DNA of 64,000 nt, from NCBI RefSeq assembly GCF_002754315.1, contig NZ_PEFE01000001.1, positions 558,001-622,000 on the forward strand, in the 5' to 3' direction. Position 1 is the first letter of the stretch, and the number at the start of each line of letters is the position of its first letter. This document shows, piece by piece, positions 14,897 to 24,881 of the stretch. The notes below the pieces were generated by a model. It had not been told where the DNA came from. It worked only from the letters and a program-made list of their open reading frames with translations, and searched no databases. The translations under genes and the position numbers were made by a program. The DNA comes from Flavobacterium sp. 11. GTDB lineage: Bacteria; Bacteroidota; Bacteroidia; Flavobacteriales; Flavobacteriaceae.

Positions 14897-17594
14897 CATT
14901 GGACTCTTATTAATATTAATGCTTTATTTGTCGATTCTTTTTTACATTGCCTATTGGTCCGAAAAAAGAAGCCATTCTAAATGGACAAATAATCCTTACA
15001 TCTATTCCTTTTCGTTAGCCGTATATTGTACAGCCTGGACCTATTACGGCAGTATTGGCGTTGCTGCAGAATCCGGTTTAGGTTATTTACCCATTTATTT
15101 AGGTCCCATATTAATTATTCCCACATGGATGATTATCCTCAAGAGAATTATCCGAATTTCGAGAGTAAATAAAATTTCCAGTATTGCGGATTTTATTTCT
15201 TTACGATACGGAAACAGTAGATTTCTGGGAGCACTGGTAACCATAATTTGTATTTTCGGAATCTTACCATACATTTCCTTACAGCTAAAATCAATTTCGG
15301 ACACTTTTCATATTGTTACCAAAACGCAGGCGAGTTTCAATATTTTTACAGATACTACAACCTATGTTTGTATGGCACTGGCTTTATTTGCTTCTTATTA
15401 CGGAACAAAATATGTAGATGCTTCCGAGAAAAGACGCGGTATTGTAACCGCTGTAGCAATGGAATCCATTTTGAAGTTAGTTTTCTTCTTAATCGTTGGT
15501 ATTTATGTTACCTATTTTGTTTTTGACGGGTTTGATGACATTTATCAAAAAGCTGCTGTCCTTAAAGATTTTGATAAAAAAAACACCATAGGCGGCATTA
15601 CAAACGGAATCAACTGGTTCTTTCTTTGTGTTTTATCCATGTTTGCTATATTCCTATTACCAAGACAATTCCATACTGCTATTGTCGAAAACAATAAAGA
15701 AACCCATATCCGAACAGCAATTTGGCTTTTTCCGTTGTACCTGTTACTTTTCAACCTTTTTGTATTTCCAATTGCTTGGGGAGGCAACATCCTTTTTGAA
15801 GGAAAAGGTCATAATTCAGACACGTATTCCTTGTTGATACCTCAGCTTTTTGATAATAACGTACTGACCGTTTTAGTATTTCTGGGTGGGTTCTCAGCAG
15901 CCATTTCGATGATTATTGTATCTTCCATTGCTCTAGCCACCATGTTGAGCAACAACTTATTGATTCCGTATGGTTTCATTGGTTCACTGGAAAATTCTTC
16001 ACAGAAAAAGAACAGCAAACGTATTGTAAACAGTCGAAAAATAGGAATTTTTTCTCTTATTATTTTGGCGTATGCCATCTATAGAATTTTCATTTTGGAT
16101 TATTCCTTAGTGTCCATCGGACTGGTTTCATTTGTCATTATAGCACAACTGGCTCCCTCTTTTTTTGGTGCCATATTCTGGAAAAGAGGTTCTAAAAACG
16201 GCGCTGTAACAGGAATTATCCTTGGGTTTTTAACCTGTTTCTACACGCTATTAATTCCGTACGCCATAGGAATCACAAAATCAACCAGTCTTTTTATTCA
16301 GGAAGGGCCTTGGGGAATTGAATTGCTAAAGCCTTTTCAACTTTTTGGTTTGGATTATTTAGAACCCATACCACATGCTGTTTTTTGGAGCTTGCTCATT
16401 AATATCATGAGTTATGCTGCTGTATCGGTGAGTTTCAAAGGGAATTACAGAGAGCGTAATTATGCCGAAATGTTTGTGGATATTGACAAATACATCACCA
16501 ATCACGAAAATGCTTTTGTGTGGAAAGGAACCGCTTACATCTCTGACATTCAAAAAGTGCTGCAGCGATTTCTTGGCGAAGACCGAACAAAACGAGCTTT
16601 GACTATCTTCAATTTAAAATACAACATCGATAAAAATATCACGACTGCCGATGCGCGATTTATAAAGTTTGCCGAGAATTTATTGACGGGACACATTGGT
16701 ACGGCTTCCGCCAAAATATTAATATCAAGTGTAGTTAAGGAAGACAAAATCAGTTTGCCCGAAGTGTTGCGAATTTTGGAGGAATCCAAAGAAAATATAA
16801 TTATCAATAAAAAGCTGACAGATACTTCGAATGAATTAAAAAAAATATCAGAACAATTAAAAAATGCCAATCAGGAATTGGTCAACAAAGACATTCAAAA
16901 AGATGAATTTCTGGATACGGTTACCCATGAATTGAGAACGCCAATAACAGCGATTCGTGCCGCAAGTGAGATTCTTCATGACGATGATGACATTCCGGAA
17001 GAATTGAGAAAACAGTTTTTACAAAACATCATTTCGGAGTCCGATCGCTTGAATCGTTTGATTGATAAAATTCTGGATTTAGAAAAATTTGAAACTGGAA
17101 AGCAAAAGATTTATTTGTCTAAAAACAACATCACAAAAACGATTAAAAAAACTTTAGATTCCCTGAATCAATTAATTAAAAACAAAAACATAACTGTTGA
17201 ATTCAAGGATTCCAACAAAGAAATAAGAGCTTTTTATGACGAAGAACGAATTGTTCAGGTGATTCATAATTTATTATCGAATGCCATAAAATTTTGTTCG
17301 GAAACAAATGGGAAAATAGAACTTTCGATTCTTGAAAATGAAACCAATATAGAAGTCAAAATTCACAATAACGGCAAAATAATTAAAGAAGAAGATGCTG
17401 AAGCCATTTTTGATAAATTCTATCAATCGAGAAACCAGAATATTAAAAAACCAATAGGAAGCGGTTTAGGTTTAGCCATTTGCAAACAAATTATAGAACA
17501 CCATAAAGGAAGTATTTGGAGTGAAAATAATGTAACTGACGGAGCCACTTTCATCTTTACGTTACCCAATTATAATACAACAGAAAATAGTTAA
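14889..17594 (+). CDS. SLC5 symporter-STAC-sensor histidine kinase (CbrA/CrbS-like)
   Basis: A 901-residue hybrid. Residues 1-525 form an SLC5 sodium/solute symporter-like domain with about 13 helices. Residues about 550-640 match the STAC linker (RFLGEDRTKRAL, AENLLTGHIGTASAKILISS). A coiled coil (about 640-675) leads to the HisKA domain with phospho-acceptor His680 in VTHELRTPITA, and then a HATPase domain (NLLSNAIKF, GSGLGLAICKQI). No receiver or PAS domain is present. CbrA and CrbS of this architecture control amino-acid/acetate use in gamma-proteobacteria, and CrbS controls acs in Vibrio. Here the neighbours prpE and acs point to the same role. The response regulator starts 2 bases after its stop. 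Confidence 0.93.
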   Translation: MNSIGLLLILMLYLSILFYIAYWSEKRSHSKWTNNPYIYSFSLAVYCTAWTYYGSIGVAAESGLGYLPIYLGPILIIPTWMIILKRIIRISRVNKISSIADFISLRYGNSRFLGALVTIICIFGILPYISLQLKSISDTFHIVTKTQASFNIFTDTTTYVCMALALFASYYGTKYVDASEKRRGIVTAVAMESILKLVFFLIVGIYVTYFVFDGFDDIYQKAAVLKDFDKKNTIGGITNGINWFFLCVLSMFAIFLLPRQFHTAIVENNKETHIRTAIWLFPLYLLLFNLFVFPIAWGGNILFEGKGHNSDTYSLLIPQLFDNNVLTVLVFLGGFSAAISMIIVSSIALATMLSNNLLIPYGFIGSLENSSQKKNSKRIVNSRKIGIFSLIILAYAIYRIFILDYSLVSIGLVSFVIIAQLAPSFFGAIFWKRGSKNGAVTGIILGFLTCFYTLLIPYAIGITKSTSLFIQEGPWGIELLKPFQLFGLDYLEPIPHAVFWSLLINIMSYAAVSVSFKGNYRERNYAEMFVDIDKYITNHENAFVWKGTAYISDIQKVLQRFLGEDRTKRALTIFNLKYNIDKNITTADARFIKFAENLLTGHIGTASAKILISSVVKEDKISLPEVLRILEESKENIIINKKLTDTSNELKKISEQLKNANQELVNKDIQKDEFLDTVTHELRTPITAIRAASEILHDDDDIPEELRKQFLQNIISESDRLNRLIDKILDLEKFETGKQKIYLSKNNITKTIKKTLDSLNQLIKNKNITVEFKDSNKEIRAFYDEERIVQVIHNLLSNAIKFCSETNGKIELSILENETNIEVKIHNNGKIIKEEDAEAIFDKFYQSRNQNIKKPIGSGLGLAICKQIIEHHKGSIWSENNVTDGATFIFTLPNYNTTENS

Positions 17595-17596
17595 AA

Positions 17597-17959
17597 ATGA
17601 AAAAGATTTTAATTGTAGATGACGAGCCAAACATTGTAATGGCACTGGAATATACTTTCAAGAAGAACAATTTTGAAGTTTTTATAGCACGTGACGGACA
17701 AGAGGCTTTGGATATTTTAGAAGTACAACTTCCCGATGTGATTATTCTGGATGTGATGATGCCTATGGTTGATGGTTTTGCCACATTGGAACAAATAAAA
17801 AAAGACGAGCGATTGCGGCATTGCAAAGTCATTTTCCTTTCAGCAAAAAATAAAGAAAAAGACATTGAAAAAGGACTTTCATTAGGTGCCAATTTATATG
17901 TGGTCAAACCTTTCTCAGTCAAAAAATTAATAGAACAAGTACAGGATTTAATTCAATAA
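17597..17959 (+). CDS. Single-domain response regulator (receiver only)
   Basis: A 120-residue CheY-like receiver: acidic pair DDEPN at residues 8-9, phospho-acceptor Asp52 in VIILDVMMP, the Ser/Thr in FLSAK, and Lys in VVKPFS. There is no DNA-binding or other output domain. It is cotranscribed with the SLC5-kinase and prpE. How it transmits the signal is open: through protein contact, a phosphorelay to another regulator, or as a phosphate sink. In the Vibrio CrbS/CrbR and Pseudomonas CbrA/B pairs the partner regulator does bind DNA, so this differs. Confidence 0.92.
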   Translation: MKKILIVDDEPNIVMALEYTFKKNNFEVFIARDGQEALDILEVQLPDVIILDVMMPMVDGFATLEQIKKDERLRHCKVIFLSAKNKEKDIEKGLSLGANLYVVKPFSVKKLIEQVQDLIQ

Positions 17960-17976
17960 GAAACAAATTCAACACC

Positions 17977-19875
17977 ATGAAATACGAAGAAATTTATGCC
18001 CGAAGCATCGACCAACCGGAAGCATTTTGGGCAGCGCAGGCAGATGAAATTGAGTGGTACAGTAAACCGGAAACAATTTTGTCGAAAGACGAGAACGGCT
18101 ATCCGCTTTGGTACAAAGATGGCGAGTTGAACATTTGTTATCTCGCATTAGACAAGCATATTCAAGACGGATATGGCGATCAAACCGCCTTTATTTATGA
18201 TTCTCCGGTAACACAAACCGTAAAAAAATACACCTATTCAGAAGTAAAAACCGAAGTGGCAAAACTCGCAGGAGGCATGCAATCACTAGGATTAAAAAAA
18301 GGAGATACTGCCATAATTTACATGCCAATGATTCCTCAAACTGCATTTGCCATGCTGGCTTGTGCGAGAATTGGAGTTATTCATTCGGTTGTTTTTGGAG
18401 GTTTTGCACCGCATGAATTGGCGATTAGAATCGATGATTGCAAACCCAGAGCAATCATAACGGCATCATCCGGAATAGAGATTGACCGATTAATTGCCTA
18501 CAAACCTTTGGTAGATGAAGCTATTGAACTTGCTTCTCACCGACCAAAAAAAGTAATTGTTTTCAACAGGAAATTAGGCGCCAGAATTCCGTTTAAGAAG
18601 TATGATGTGGATTACGACGCCTTGGTTTACGGCTCCGAAGAAACGCCTTGCATTCCTTTACACTCCAATCATCCGCTGTATATTTTATACACTTCCGGCA
18701 CTACAGGAAAACCCAAAGGAATCGTAAGAGATACCGGTGGTTATGCAGTAGCATTGAAATTTTCCATGAAATACATCTATAATGTAAACCAAGACGAAAC
18801 TTTTTGGGCGGCTTCAGATATGGGTTGGGCAGTTGGTCACAGCTACATTCTTTACGGACCGTTATTGAATCGAAATACCACCATAATTTTTGAAGGGAAA
18901 CCTATCAAAACTCCAGATGCGAGTACGTTTTGGAGAATAATTTCAGAGCATAAAGTGGGCACCATGTTTACGGCTCCAACTGCCATCAGAGCAATCAAGA
19001 AAGAAGATCCTGATGGAGAATTCATCAAACAATATGATTTAAGCCATCTTAAAAATCAATTTCTGGCGGGAGAACGTTGTGATAACGCCACATTAGAATG
19101 GTACCAACAGCACATTCCTATTCCTGTAATTGACCATTGGTGGCAAACAGAATCTGGCTGGCCAATGATTGCTAATTCTCTTGGAATTGAAAAAATGCCT
19201 GTGAAATCCGGTTCCGCAACAAAAGCAGTTTGTGGATATGACATTCGGATTTTTAATGAAAACGGCGAAGAATTAAAACCGAATGAAGAAGGATTGGTTG
19301 TCGTAAAACTACCTTTACCTCCAGGAAATATGTTGGGAATTTGGGAGAACGAAGCCCGTTTTAAAGCCAGTTATTTCAGTAAATTTGACGGATATTATCT
19401 ATCGGGCGACGGTGGTTACAAGGATGAAGACGGTTATATCTTCATCACCGGAAGAACGGATGATGTCATTAATGTGGCTGGACATCGTTTATCAACCGCG
19501 GAAATGGAAGAAGTTGTTGCTTCCCATCAATCCGTTGCTGAATGCGCTGTTATTGGAATTCAGGATGAGTTAAAAGGGCAAGTTCCTTTGGCTTTGGTGG
19601 TAACCAAATTAGGCGCCGAAATTGAGCATTATCAATTGGAACAAGAAATCATTAAACTGGTTCGCCAGCAAATTGGAGCTGTAGCTTCGTTACGAAATGT
19701 AGTCATTGTACAGCGATTACCAAAAACGCGCTCGGGGAAAATCCTCCGAAAATTAATGCGCAGTATTACAGATGGCGAGTCATTTCAAATTCCGTCAACT
19801 ATAGATGACGAATCGATTGTGGACGAAATCATTGCAACATTAAAAAAATATAAAATAGGGGTTTATAATTTATAA
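17977..19875 (+). CDS. prpE: Acyl-CoA synthetase, probably propionyl-CoA synthetase PrpE
   Basis: A 632-residue AMP-forming acyl-CoA synthetase. The P-loop is YTSGTTGKPKG (about residue 237). The acid-pocket segment is DHWWQTESGWP (about residue 386), the form seen in PrpE, whereas acetate-specific Acs has QTETGG. The C-terminal PKTRSGKILRK carries the Lys that is acetylated for control in this family. The N-terminus (YEEIYARSIDQPEAFWAAQA) also matches PrpE. It activates propionate, perhaps also acetate, in the cytoplasm. It lies between the response regulator and acs with gaps of 17 and 15 bases. Confidence 0.88.
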   Translation: MKYEEIYARSIDQPEAFWAAQADEIEWYSKPETILSKDENGYPLWYKDGELNICYLALDKHIQDGYGDQTAFIYDSPVTQTVKKYTYSEVKTEVAKLAGGMQSLGLKKGDTAIIYMPMIPQTAFAMLACARIGVIHSVVFGGFAPHELAIRIDDCKPRAIITASSGIEIDRLIAYKPLVDEAIELASHRPKKVIVFNRKLGARIPFKKYDVDYDALVYGSEETPCIPLHSNHPLYILYTSGTTGKPKGIVRDTGGYAVALKFSMKYIYNVNQDETFWAASDMGWAVGHSYILYGPLLNRNTTIIFEGKPIKTPDASTFWRIISEHKVGTMFTAPTAIRAIKKEDPDGEFIKQYDLSHLKNQFLAGERCDNATLEWYQQHIPIPVIDHWWQTESGWPMIANSLGIEKMPVKSGSATKAVCGYDIRIFNENGEELKPNEEGLVVVKLPLPPGNMLGIWENEARFKASYFSKFDGYYLSGDGGYKDEDGYIFITGRTDDVINVAGHRLSTAEMEEVVASHQSVAECAVIGIQDELKGQVPLALVVTKLGAEIEHYQLEQEIIKLVRQQIGAVASLRNVVIVQRLPKTRSGKILRKLMRSITDGESFQIPSTIDDESIVDEIIATLKKYKIGVYNL

Positions 19876-19890
19876 AATTTATCAATAATC

Positions 19891-21798
19891 ATGAGTTACT
19901 ATAAAATTAATACTTTAGAAGAATACTTCAAACACTACAAAAAATCAATTCGCGAGCCAAGAAAATTTTGGGATAAAATTGCTTCCGAAAATTTTACTTG
20001 GTACCAACAATGGGATAAAGTAGTCGATTTTAATATGGCTGAAGCCGAAATAAAATGGTTTACAGAAGCTAAAGTAAACATTACAAAAAACTGTATCGAC
20101 AGACATCTTGCTAAAAAAGGAGACAAAACGGCTATCATTTTTGAACCGAATGATCCAAATGAAGCAGCATTGCATATTTCGTATAATGAATTGTACGAGC
20201 GCGTTTGTAAAATGGCGAACGTATTGAAAGAACAAGGTATCCAAAAAGGAGATCGCGTTTGTATTTATTTACCAATGATTCCTGAATTAGCCATTACCAC
20301 TTTGGCTTGCGCCAGAATTGGAGCCATTCACTCAGTTGTTTTTGCAGGATTTTCCGCTTCGGCAGTAGCTGCAAGAATAAATGACAGCGAATGTAAAATG
20401 GTCATCACTTCTGATGGTGGCTATCGTGGAAACAAAACCATTGATTTAAAAAGCATCGTTGATGAAGCTTTATTGAATTGCCCTTGTGTGGAGAACGTTT
20501 TGGTTGCCAAAAGAATAAATTCAACTATCAATATGAAAGAAGGACGTGACCAATGGTTGCAACCACTTTTAGACAAAGCTTCTGACAATAATGTAGCCGA
20601 AATCATGGATGCCGAAGATCCTTTATTCATCCTTTACACATCCGGTTCAACTGGAAAACCAAAAGGAATGGTACATACCACAGCCGGTTATATGGTGTAT
20701 ACCGCGTATACTTTTAAGAATGTTTTTAGTTACGAAGAAAATGACATTTTCTGGTGTACTGCTGATATCGGTTGGATTACCGGACATTCCTATATTCTTT
20801 ATGGACCGTTATTGAATGGAGCCACAACTGTAATTTTCGAAGGGGTTCCGTCCTATCCTGATTTCAGTCGTTTTTGGCAAACCATCGAAAAGCATAAAGT
20901 CACTCAGTTCTATACTGCTCCAACAGCCATTAGAGCTTTGGCAAAAGAAAGCATTGAATACGTGCAACGCTACCAATTAACTTCTTTGAAAGTGATTGGA
21001 TCTGTGGGAGAACCTATCAATGAGGAAGCTTGGCACTGGTACAACAACCATGTAGGAGATAAAAAATGTCCTGTTGTAGATACGTGGTGGCAAACAGAAA
21101 CCGGAGGAATTATGATTTCGCCAATTGCTTTTGTAACCCCAACAAAACCTACGTATGCATCTTTACCATTACCGGGAATTCAACCTGTTTTGATGGATGA
21201 AAAACGCAACGAAATTGAAGGCAATCAGGTTACCGGAAGTTTGTGCATTAAATTTCCTTGGCCGGGAATTGCCAGAACCATTTGGGGTGATCACCAGCGT
21301 TATAAAGACACGTATTTTTCTACCTTTCCAGGCAAATATTTCACTGGCGACGGAGCTTTGCGTGACGAAGTTGGATATTATAGAATTACGGGTCGCGTAG
21401 ACGATGTAGTGATAGTTTCCGGACATAATCTGGGCACTGCACCAATAGAAGATGCCATCAATGAGCATCCTGCAGTTGCGGAAAGTGCAATTGTAGGTTT
21501 CCCACACGACATCAAAGGAAATGCTTTGTATGGTTTTGTAATCCTAAAAGAAACAGGAGAATATCGCGACAGAGAAAACCTTAGCAAAGAGATTAACCAA
21601 CACATATCTGATCACATTGGACCCATTGCCAAACTGGACAAAATTCAGTTTGTTTCCGGTTTACCAAAAACACGTTCGGGAAAAATCATGCGTAGAATTT
21701 TGCGTAAGATTGCCGAAGGAGATTACTCTAATTTTGGTGACATCTCAACATTATTGAATCCTGAAATTGTGGAAGAAATCAAAGAAGGTAAAATTTAG
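19891..21798 (+). CDS. acs: Acetyl-CoA synthetase
   Basis: A 635-residue AMP-forming enzyme converting acetate, ATP and CoA to acetyl-CoA. Signatures are YTSGSTGKPKGMVHT (about residue 250), DTWWQTETGGIMISP (about 397) with the Trp that limits the pocket to acetate, SGHNLGTAPIEDAI, and the C-terminal PKTRSGKIMRRILR with the regulatory Lys. It is the last gene of the kinase-regulator-prpE-acs unit and is followed by a terminator. Length and motifs match Acs in full. Confidence 0.95.
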   Translation: MSYYKINTLEEYFKHYKKSIREPRKFWDKIASENFTWYQQWDKVVDFNMAEAEIKWFTEAKVNITKNCIDRHLAKKGDKTAIIFEPNDPNEAALHISYNELYERVCKMANVLKEQGIQKGDRVCIYLPMIPELAITTLACARIGAIHSVVFAGFSASAVAARINDSECKMVITSDGGYRGNKTIDLKSIVDEALLNCPCVENVLVAKRINSTINMKEGRDQWLQPLLDKASDNNVAEIMDAEDPLFILYTSGSTGKPKGMVHTTAGYMVYTAYTFKNVFSYEENDIFWCTADIGWITGHSYILYGPLLNGATTVIFEGVPSYPDFSRFWQTIEKHKVTQFYTAPTAIRALAKESIEYVQRYQLTSLKVIGSVGEPINEEAWHWYNNHVGDKKCPVVDTWWQTETGGIMISPIAFVTPTKPTYASLPLPGIQPVLMDEKRNEIEGNQVTGSLCIKFPWPGIARTIWGDHQRYKDTYFSTFPGKYFTGDGALRDEVGYYRITGRVDDVVIVSGHNLGTAPIEDAINEHPAVAESAIVGFPHDIKGNALYGFVILKETGEYRDRENLSKEINQHISDHIGPIAKLDKIQFVSGLPKTRSGKIMRRILRKIAEGDYSNFGDISTLLNPEIVEEIKEGKI

Positions 21799-21820
21799 AT
21801 TTTAGTTTTAATTGTTGTTA

Positions 21821-21852
21821 AAAACTGCTTCATGAATGGAGCAGTTTTTTTA
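21821..21852 (+). terminator. Terminator after acs
   Basis: Stem AAAACTGCT (21821-21829) with AGCAGTTTT (21840-21848), followed by T-rich sequence, 22 bases after the acs stop. Confidence 0.8.
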
Positions 21853-21854
21853 TA

Positions 21855-21888
21855 TAAAAAAGGCTGTCTTTGTAGAGACAGCCTTTTT
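21855..21888 (-). terminator. Terminator after the T9SS amylase gene
   Basis: Stem AAAAGGCTGTCT with AGACAGCCTTTTT and A/T runs on both sides, 30 bases beyond the stop of the convergent minus-strand amylase. It can act in both directions. Confidence 0.8.
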
Positions 21889-21918
21889 AAACATTTAAAA
21901 CAAAACAAACAAACCGTA

Positions 21919-24807
21919 TTATTCCTTAATGAACTTCAATACCTGAACCCCATTATTCTCATCATACGCTTTTACTATATAAAAACCTTGATTCAAATCA
22001 CTAATTATATATTGATGTCCTTCGGATTGATTTGCATCAAACGTTTTTACCAATTGTCCTGTTATAGAAAAAACTTGAACTTTAGAAGTTGCAGCATTTA
22101 AAGTAAAATAACTGGAAGCCGGATTTGGATACAACAAAACTGTTGGTGTTTTTTCATAATCAACTATTGCCAAAGAAGCCGTTTTGTTTCCATAGATTCG
22201 GTATTCACCAGGCGGAATAGTTATCGGGTCACTTACATTATTCACTGTGATTGTTGTATTATCCATCAAATTGTACCACTCACCAGTGTAAGGAAATCCA
22301 GTTGCTACATTTTGTGTGGTAACATTAAAATTAGCCAGAATCAAAACATCTTTAAGTTGGCTTGACGCCAAAGCACTATTGGTAATTTTGATATTTGGAT
22401 ACAACGAACTTGTATTCGATATGGTTGCAGTTCCTGAAAAAACAGGCTCTACAGTTTTCATCGTAATCATTTTAGACCAATCGTTATAAATTTTACTTCT
22501 ATTAGTATCTCCAAGCCAATTATTAACCCATTGCGGTTGTTGTTTGGTGTCTAATTTACAATCCCCAGATGTAGCATCTGACGAGGTATTTACCGTTCCA
22601 TTATTACACGCAAAAATAGAATTTTCCCAACCTAGCTCACCAAAATGCCAAATCATCTTTGGTCCAGGAACCAATAAAGAAACCGCTCCAATTGCTGACA
22701 TTCTAGACAAGGCTATATTTAATGTTTTTACATTATGGGCAGCATTGGTACTATTCCCGAATTGTAAATTTTTATACATTAATCGTTCTTCATCATGACT
22801 TTCGGCATAACCCATCAATCTATTTGTGGTAAAACCTCTGCTCGTACTATTCATACGAGAAATATTTCCAGCAAACCCCATTGACAATTCATTATATTGA
22901 CCAGTCATTATTCCCCACATCATAATTCCTTTGCTTGGCGTTTCATTAATTCTGTAATTTGCCCAAAGTTGCTCTTCATCATCATTCCCTAAGTGCTCAA
23001 AAATAGTATAATGCGTTGGGTCTAAACTCCAAGAATAATCGGCATATTTTCGCAACACATCCACTCGATCTTGTTGTTTAACACCAGTACAAGCTTCTTG
23101 ACCACCGGCAACATTAGCAGGACAATTTTGAGTAAATCCTTTGGTTAAATCCCAACGAAATCCGTCAATTTTATATTCTTCTACCCATTGTTTAATCACA
23201 CGTTGTACATAGTTTTGCGTTCTAGGTTGTTGATGATTGAAATCCTCACCCACACTGTAACTATGCATTGCAGTTGTATTAAAATAAGGGTTTTCAGTTG
23301 AAGGAGAACCCCAACCATCTCCGTCAGGATCATTCATCCACATACGAAGCATTGGATTTCTTCCAAAAGCATGATTCAATGCCACATCAAGAATTACCGC
23401 AATTCCGTTTTGATGGCATAAATCCACAAACTCTTTTAACTTATCCGAAGTACCGTAGAATTTATCCAAAGCCATGTGAAAAGAGGTGTTATATCCCCAA
23501 CTTTCATTGCCTTCAAATTCCATCACTGGCATTAATTCAATCGCATTTATTTTCAAATTTTTGAAATAATCGATTTTATTAATCAAGTCTTGATAACTTC
23601 TATTAGCATCAAAATCGCGAACCAACAATTCATAAACAACCAGTTTTTCTTTTTCTGGTTTAACAAAATTAGTGGTAGCGCTGCTCCAAGCGTAGGGAGT
23701 TTTCCCAGTTTGTAATACTGTCACTTCTCTGTCTTGACCTACTGGATAAACCGGAAGATTTGGATAAGTAGAAGCAGGAATAAAAGGATCATCATTAGGA
23801 GACAAAACAAGTGTCGAATACGGATCGGCAGTTTTCACTAAAGAAGGCGTTCCTGCAATAGGTGTTGCATCAACTACCCAATACTGATAGGTGTAATTTG
23901 TTCCTGAAACCAATCCTGTTAATTCTAACCAAAATTTACCCGAAGCAGGATCTTTTTTCATCGCATAAGAAGCCGTAGGCTGCCAGCTGTTGAAACTTCC
24001 TGCTACATAAACAAAATCTTTGAAAGGAGCGTCTAAAACCAGCGTTGCTTTTGAGGCATCAGCTGCATTGTAATTAATTCCGTCCAATAAACCGGCCGGC
24101 ATGGACTCACTAACCACATTCGGGTTAACTACAGCACCAAATTTTTTAGTGATTACAGTTGTTCCTTGAGTAACCTGCAACTCGTAATTTTGGTTCCCTG
24201 TAATATTCGTATGATTATAGGAATAACTGGAAGTGGCAGCATTTGTATTTAAAGTTGTACCGTTTGCTTTCAATACATAACTGGCATTTCCACCGGTATT
24301 AGTAGCTGCAATATTCAAACTTCCACCTGAAGCAATAATTGTTGAACTGTTCTCAGCCGGAGTAGTCAGTGTCACTTGGTACGCACCAACTTCAACATAA
24401 TTATCTTGCGATTTTTTATCTCCTGTTCCGTCCTTAGCTTTAATAAGAAAGCCTATTTTCCCTATTCCATTTCTATTGTAAAAGGTATTTGGAGTAAATG
24501 TTTTAGTATAGGTATTGGTAACTGAGTTGTAAGCAAACCTATTCGCTTCATTGGACGAAGTCCATGTACCGTTAGTAGGACAATCAATGCTATTAGCATC
24601 ATTGATATCAAATGACCAAGTCCACATGTATAATGCGTTTCCGGTAACTCCCCAAGTTGCTTCATTTACATTATTCCCATTGATGGTAATGGTAATAGAT
24701 GTCGTTTCTTCAAAAGTAGCTGGGCTTATAGTATAAGCAATTGCTTGTTGCTGTGCTGAAGCGACAATTGAAAGGAAAAACAATAAAAAAAGTATAGTTT
24801 TTTTCAT
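21919..24807 (-). CDS. Secreted GH13 alpha-amylase-family protein with T9SS sorting domain
   Basis: A 962-residue protein. A signal peptide spans residues 1-18 (ends VASAQQQ). Residues about 25-360 are beta-sandwich starch-binding/E-set-like modules. Residues about 375-800 are a GH13 barrel with nucleophile Asp553 in GFRWDLTKGF, acid Glu604 in TIFEHLGND, and Asp672 in AESHDEERL. The last 80 residues are a type A T9SS sorting domain (VLLYPNPASSYFTL, VFSITGQLVKTF, YIVKAYDENN). It is thus likely exported to the cell surface or medium to open starch chains. It is the last gene of the sus-like minus strand but is separated from susE by a terminator hairpin. Confidence 0.92.
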   Translation of the reverse strand: MKKTILFLLFFLSIVASAQQQAIAYTISPATFEETTSITITINGNNVNEATWGVTGNALYMWTWSFDINDANSIDCPTNGTWTSSNEANRFAYNSVTNTYTKTFTPNTFYNRNGIGKIGFLIKAKDGTGDKKSQDNYVEVGAYQVTLTTPAENSSTIIASGGSLNIAATNTGGNASYVLKANGTTLNTNAATSSYSYNHTNITGNQNYELQVTQGTTVITKKFGAVVNPNVVSESMPAGLLDGINYNAADASKATLVLDAPFKDFVYVAGSFNSWQPTASYAMKKDPASGKFWLELTGLVSGTNYTYQYWVVDATPIAGTPSLVKTADPYSTLVLSPNDDPFIPASTYPNLPVYPVGQDREVTVLQTGKTPYAWSSATTNFVKPEKEKLVVYELLVRDFDANRSYQDLINKIDYFKNLKINAIELMPVMEFEGNESWGYNTSFHMALDKFYGTSDKLKEFVDLCHQNGIAVILDVALNHAFGRNPMLRMWMNDPDGDGWGSPSTENPYFNTTAMHSYSVGEDFNHQQPRTQNYVQRVIKQWVEEYKIDGFRWDLTKGFTQNCPANVAGGQEACTGVKQQDRVDVLRKYADYSWSLDPTHYTIFEHLGNDDEEQLWANYRINETPSKGIMMWGIMTGQYNELSMGFAGNISRMNSTSRGFTTNRLMGYAESHDEERLMYKNLQFGNSTNAAHNVKTLNIALSRMSAIGAVSLLVPGPKMIWHFGELGWENSIFACNNGTVNTSSDATSGDCKLDTKQQPQWVNNWLGDTNRSKIYNDWSKMITMKTVEPVFSGTATISNTSSLYPNIKITNSALASSQLKDVLILANFNVTTQNVATGFPYTGEWYNLMDNTTITVNNVSDPITIPPGEYRIYGNKTASLAIVDYEKTPTVLLYPNPASSYFTLNAATSKVQVFSITGQLVKTFDANQSEGHQYIISDLNQGFYIVKAYDENNGVQVLKFIKE

Positions 24808-24833
24808 GGTTTAGTGTTAATTAAATTAGAAAA

Positions 24834-24872
24834 CAAAAAAAGGGCTATCCCATAGATAGCCCTTTTTTTTAT
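24834..24872 (-). terminator. Hairpin terminator between susE-like and amylase genes
   Basis: AAAAAAGGGCTATC and GATAGCCCTTTTTTTT form a 14-bp stem with a 5-base loop, lying in the 74-base gap after the susE-like stop. It should reduce transcription into the amylase gene and so set its level below susCDE. Confidence 0.8.
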
Positions 24873-24881
24873 GGAAATAAA

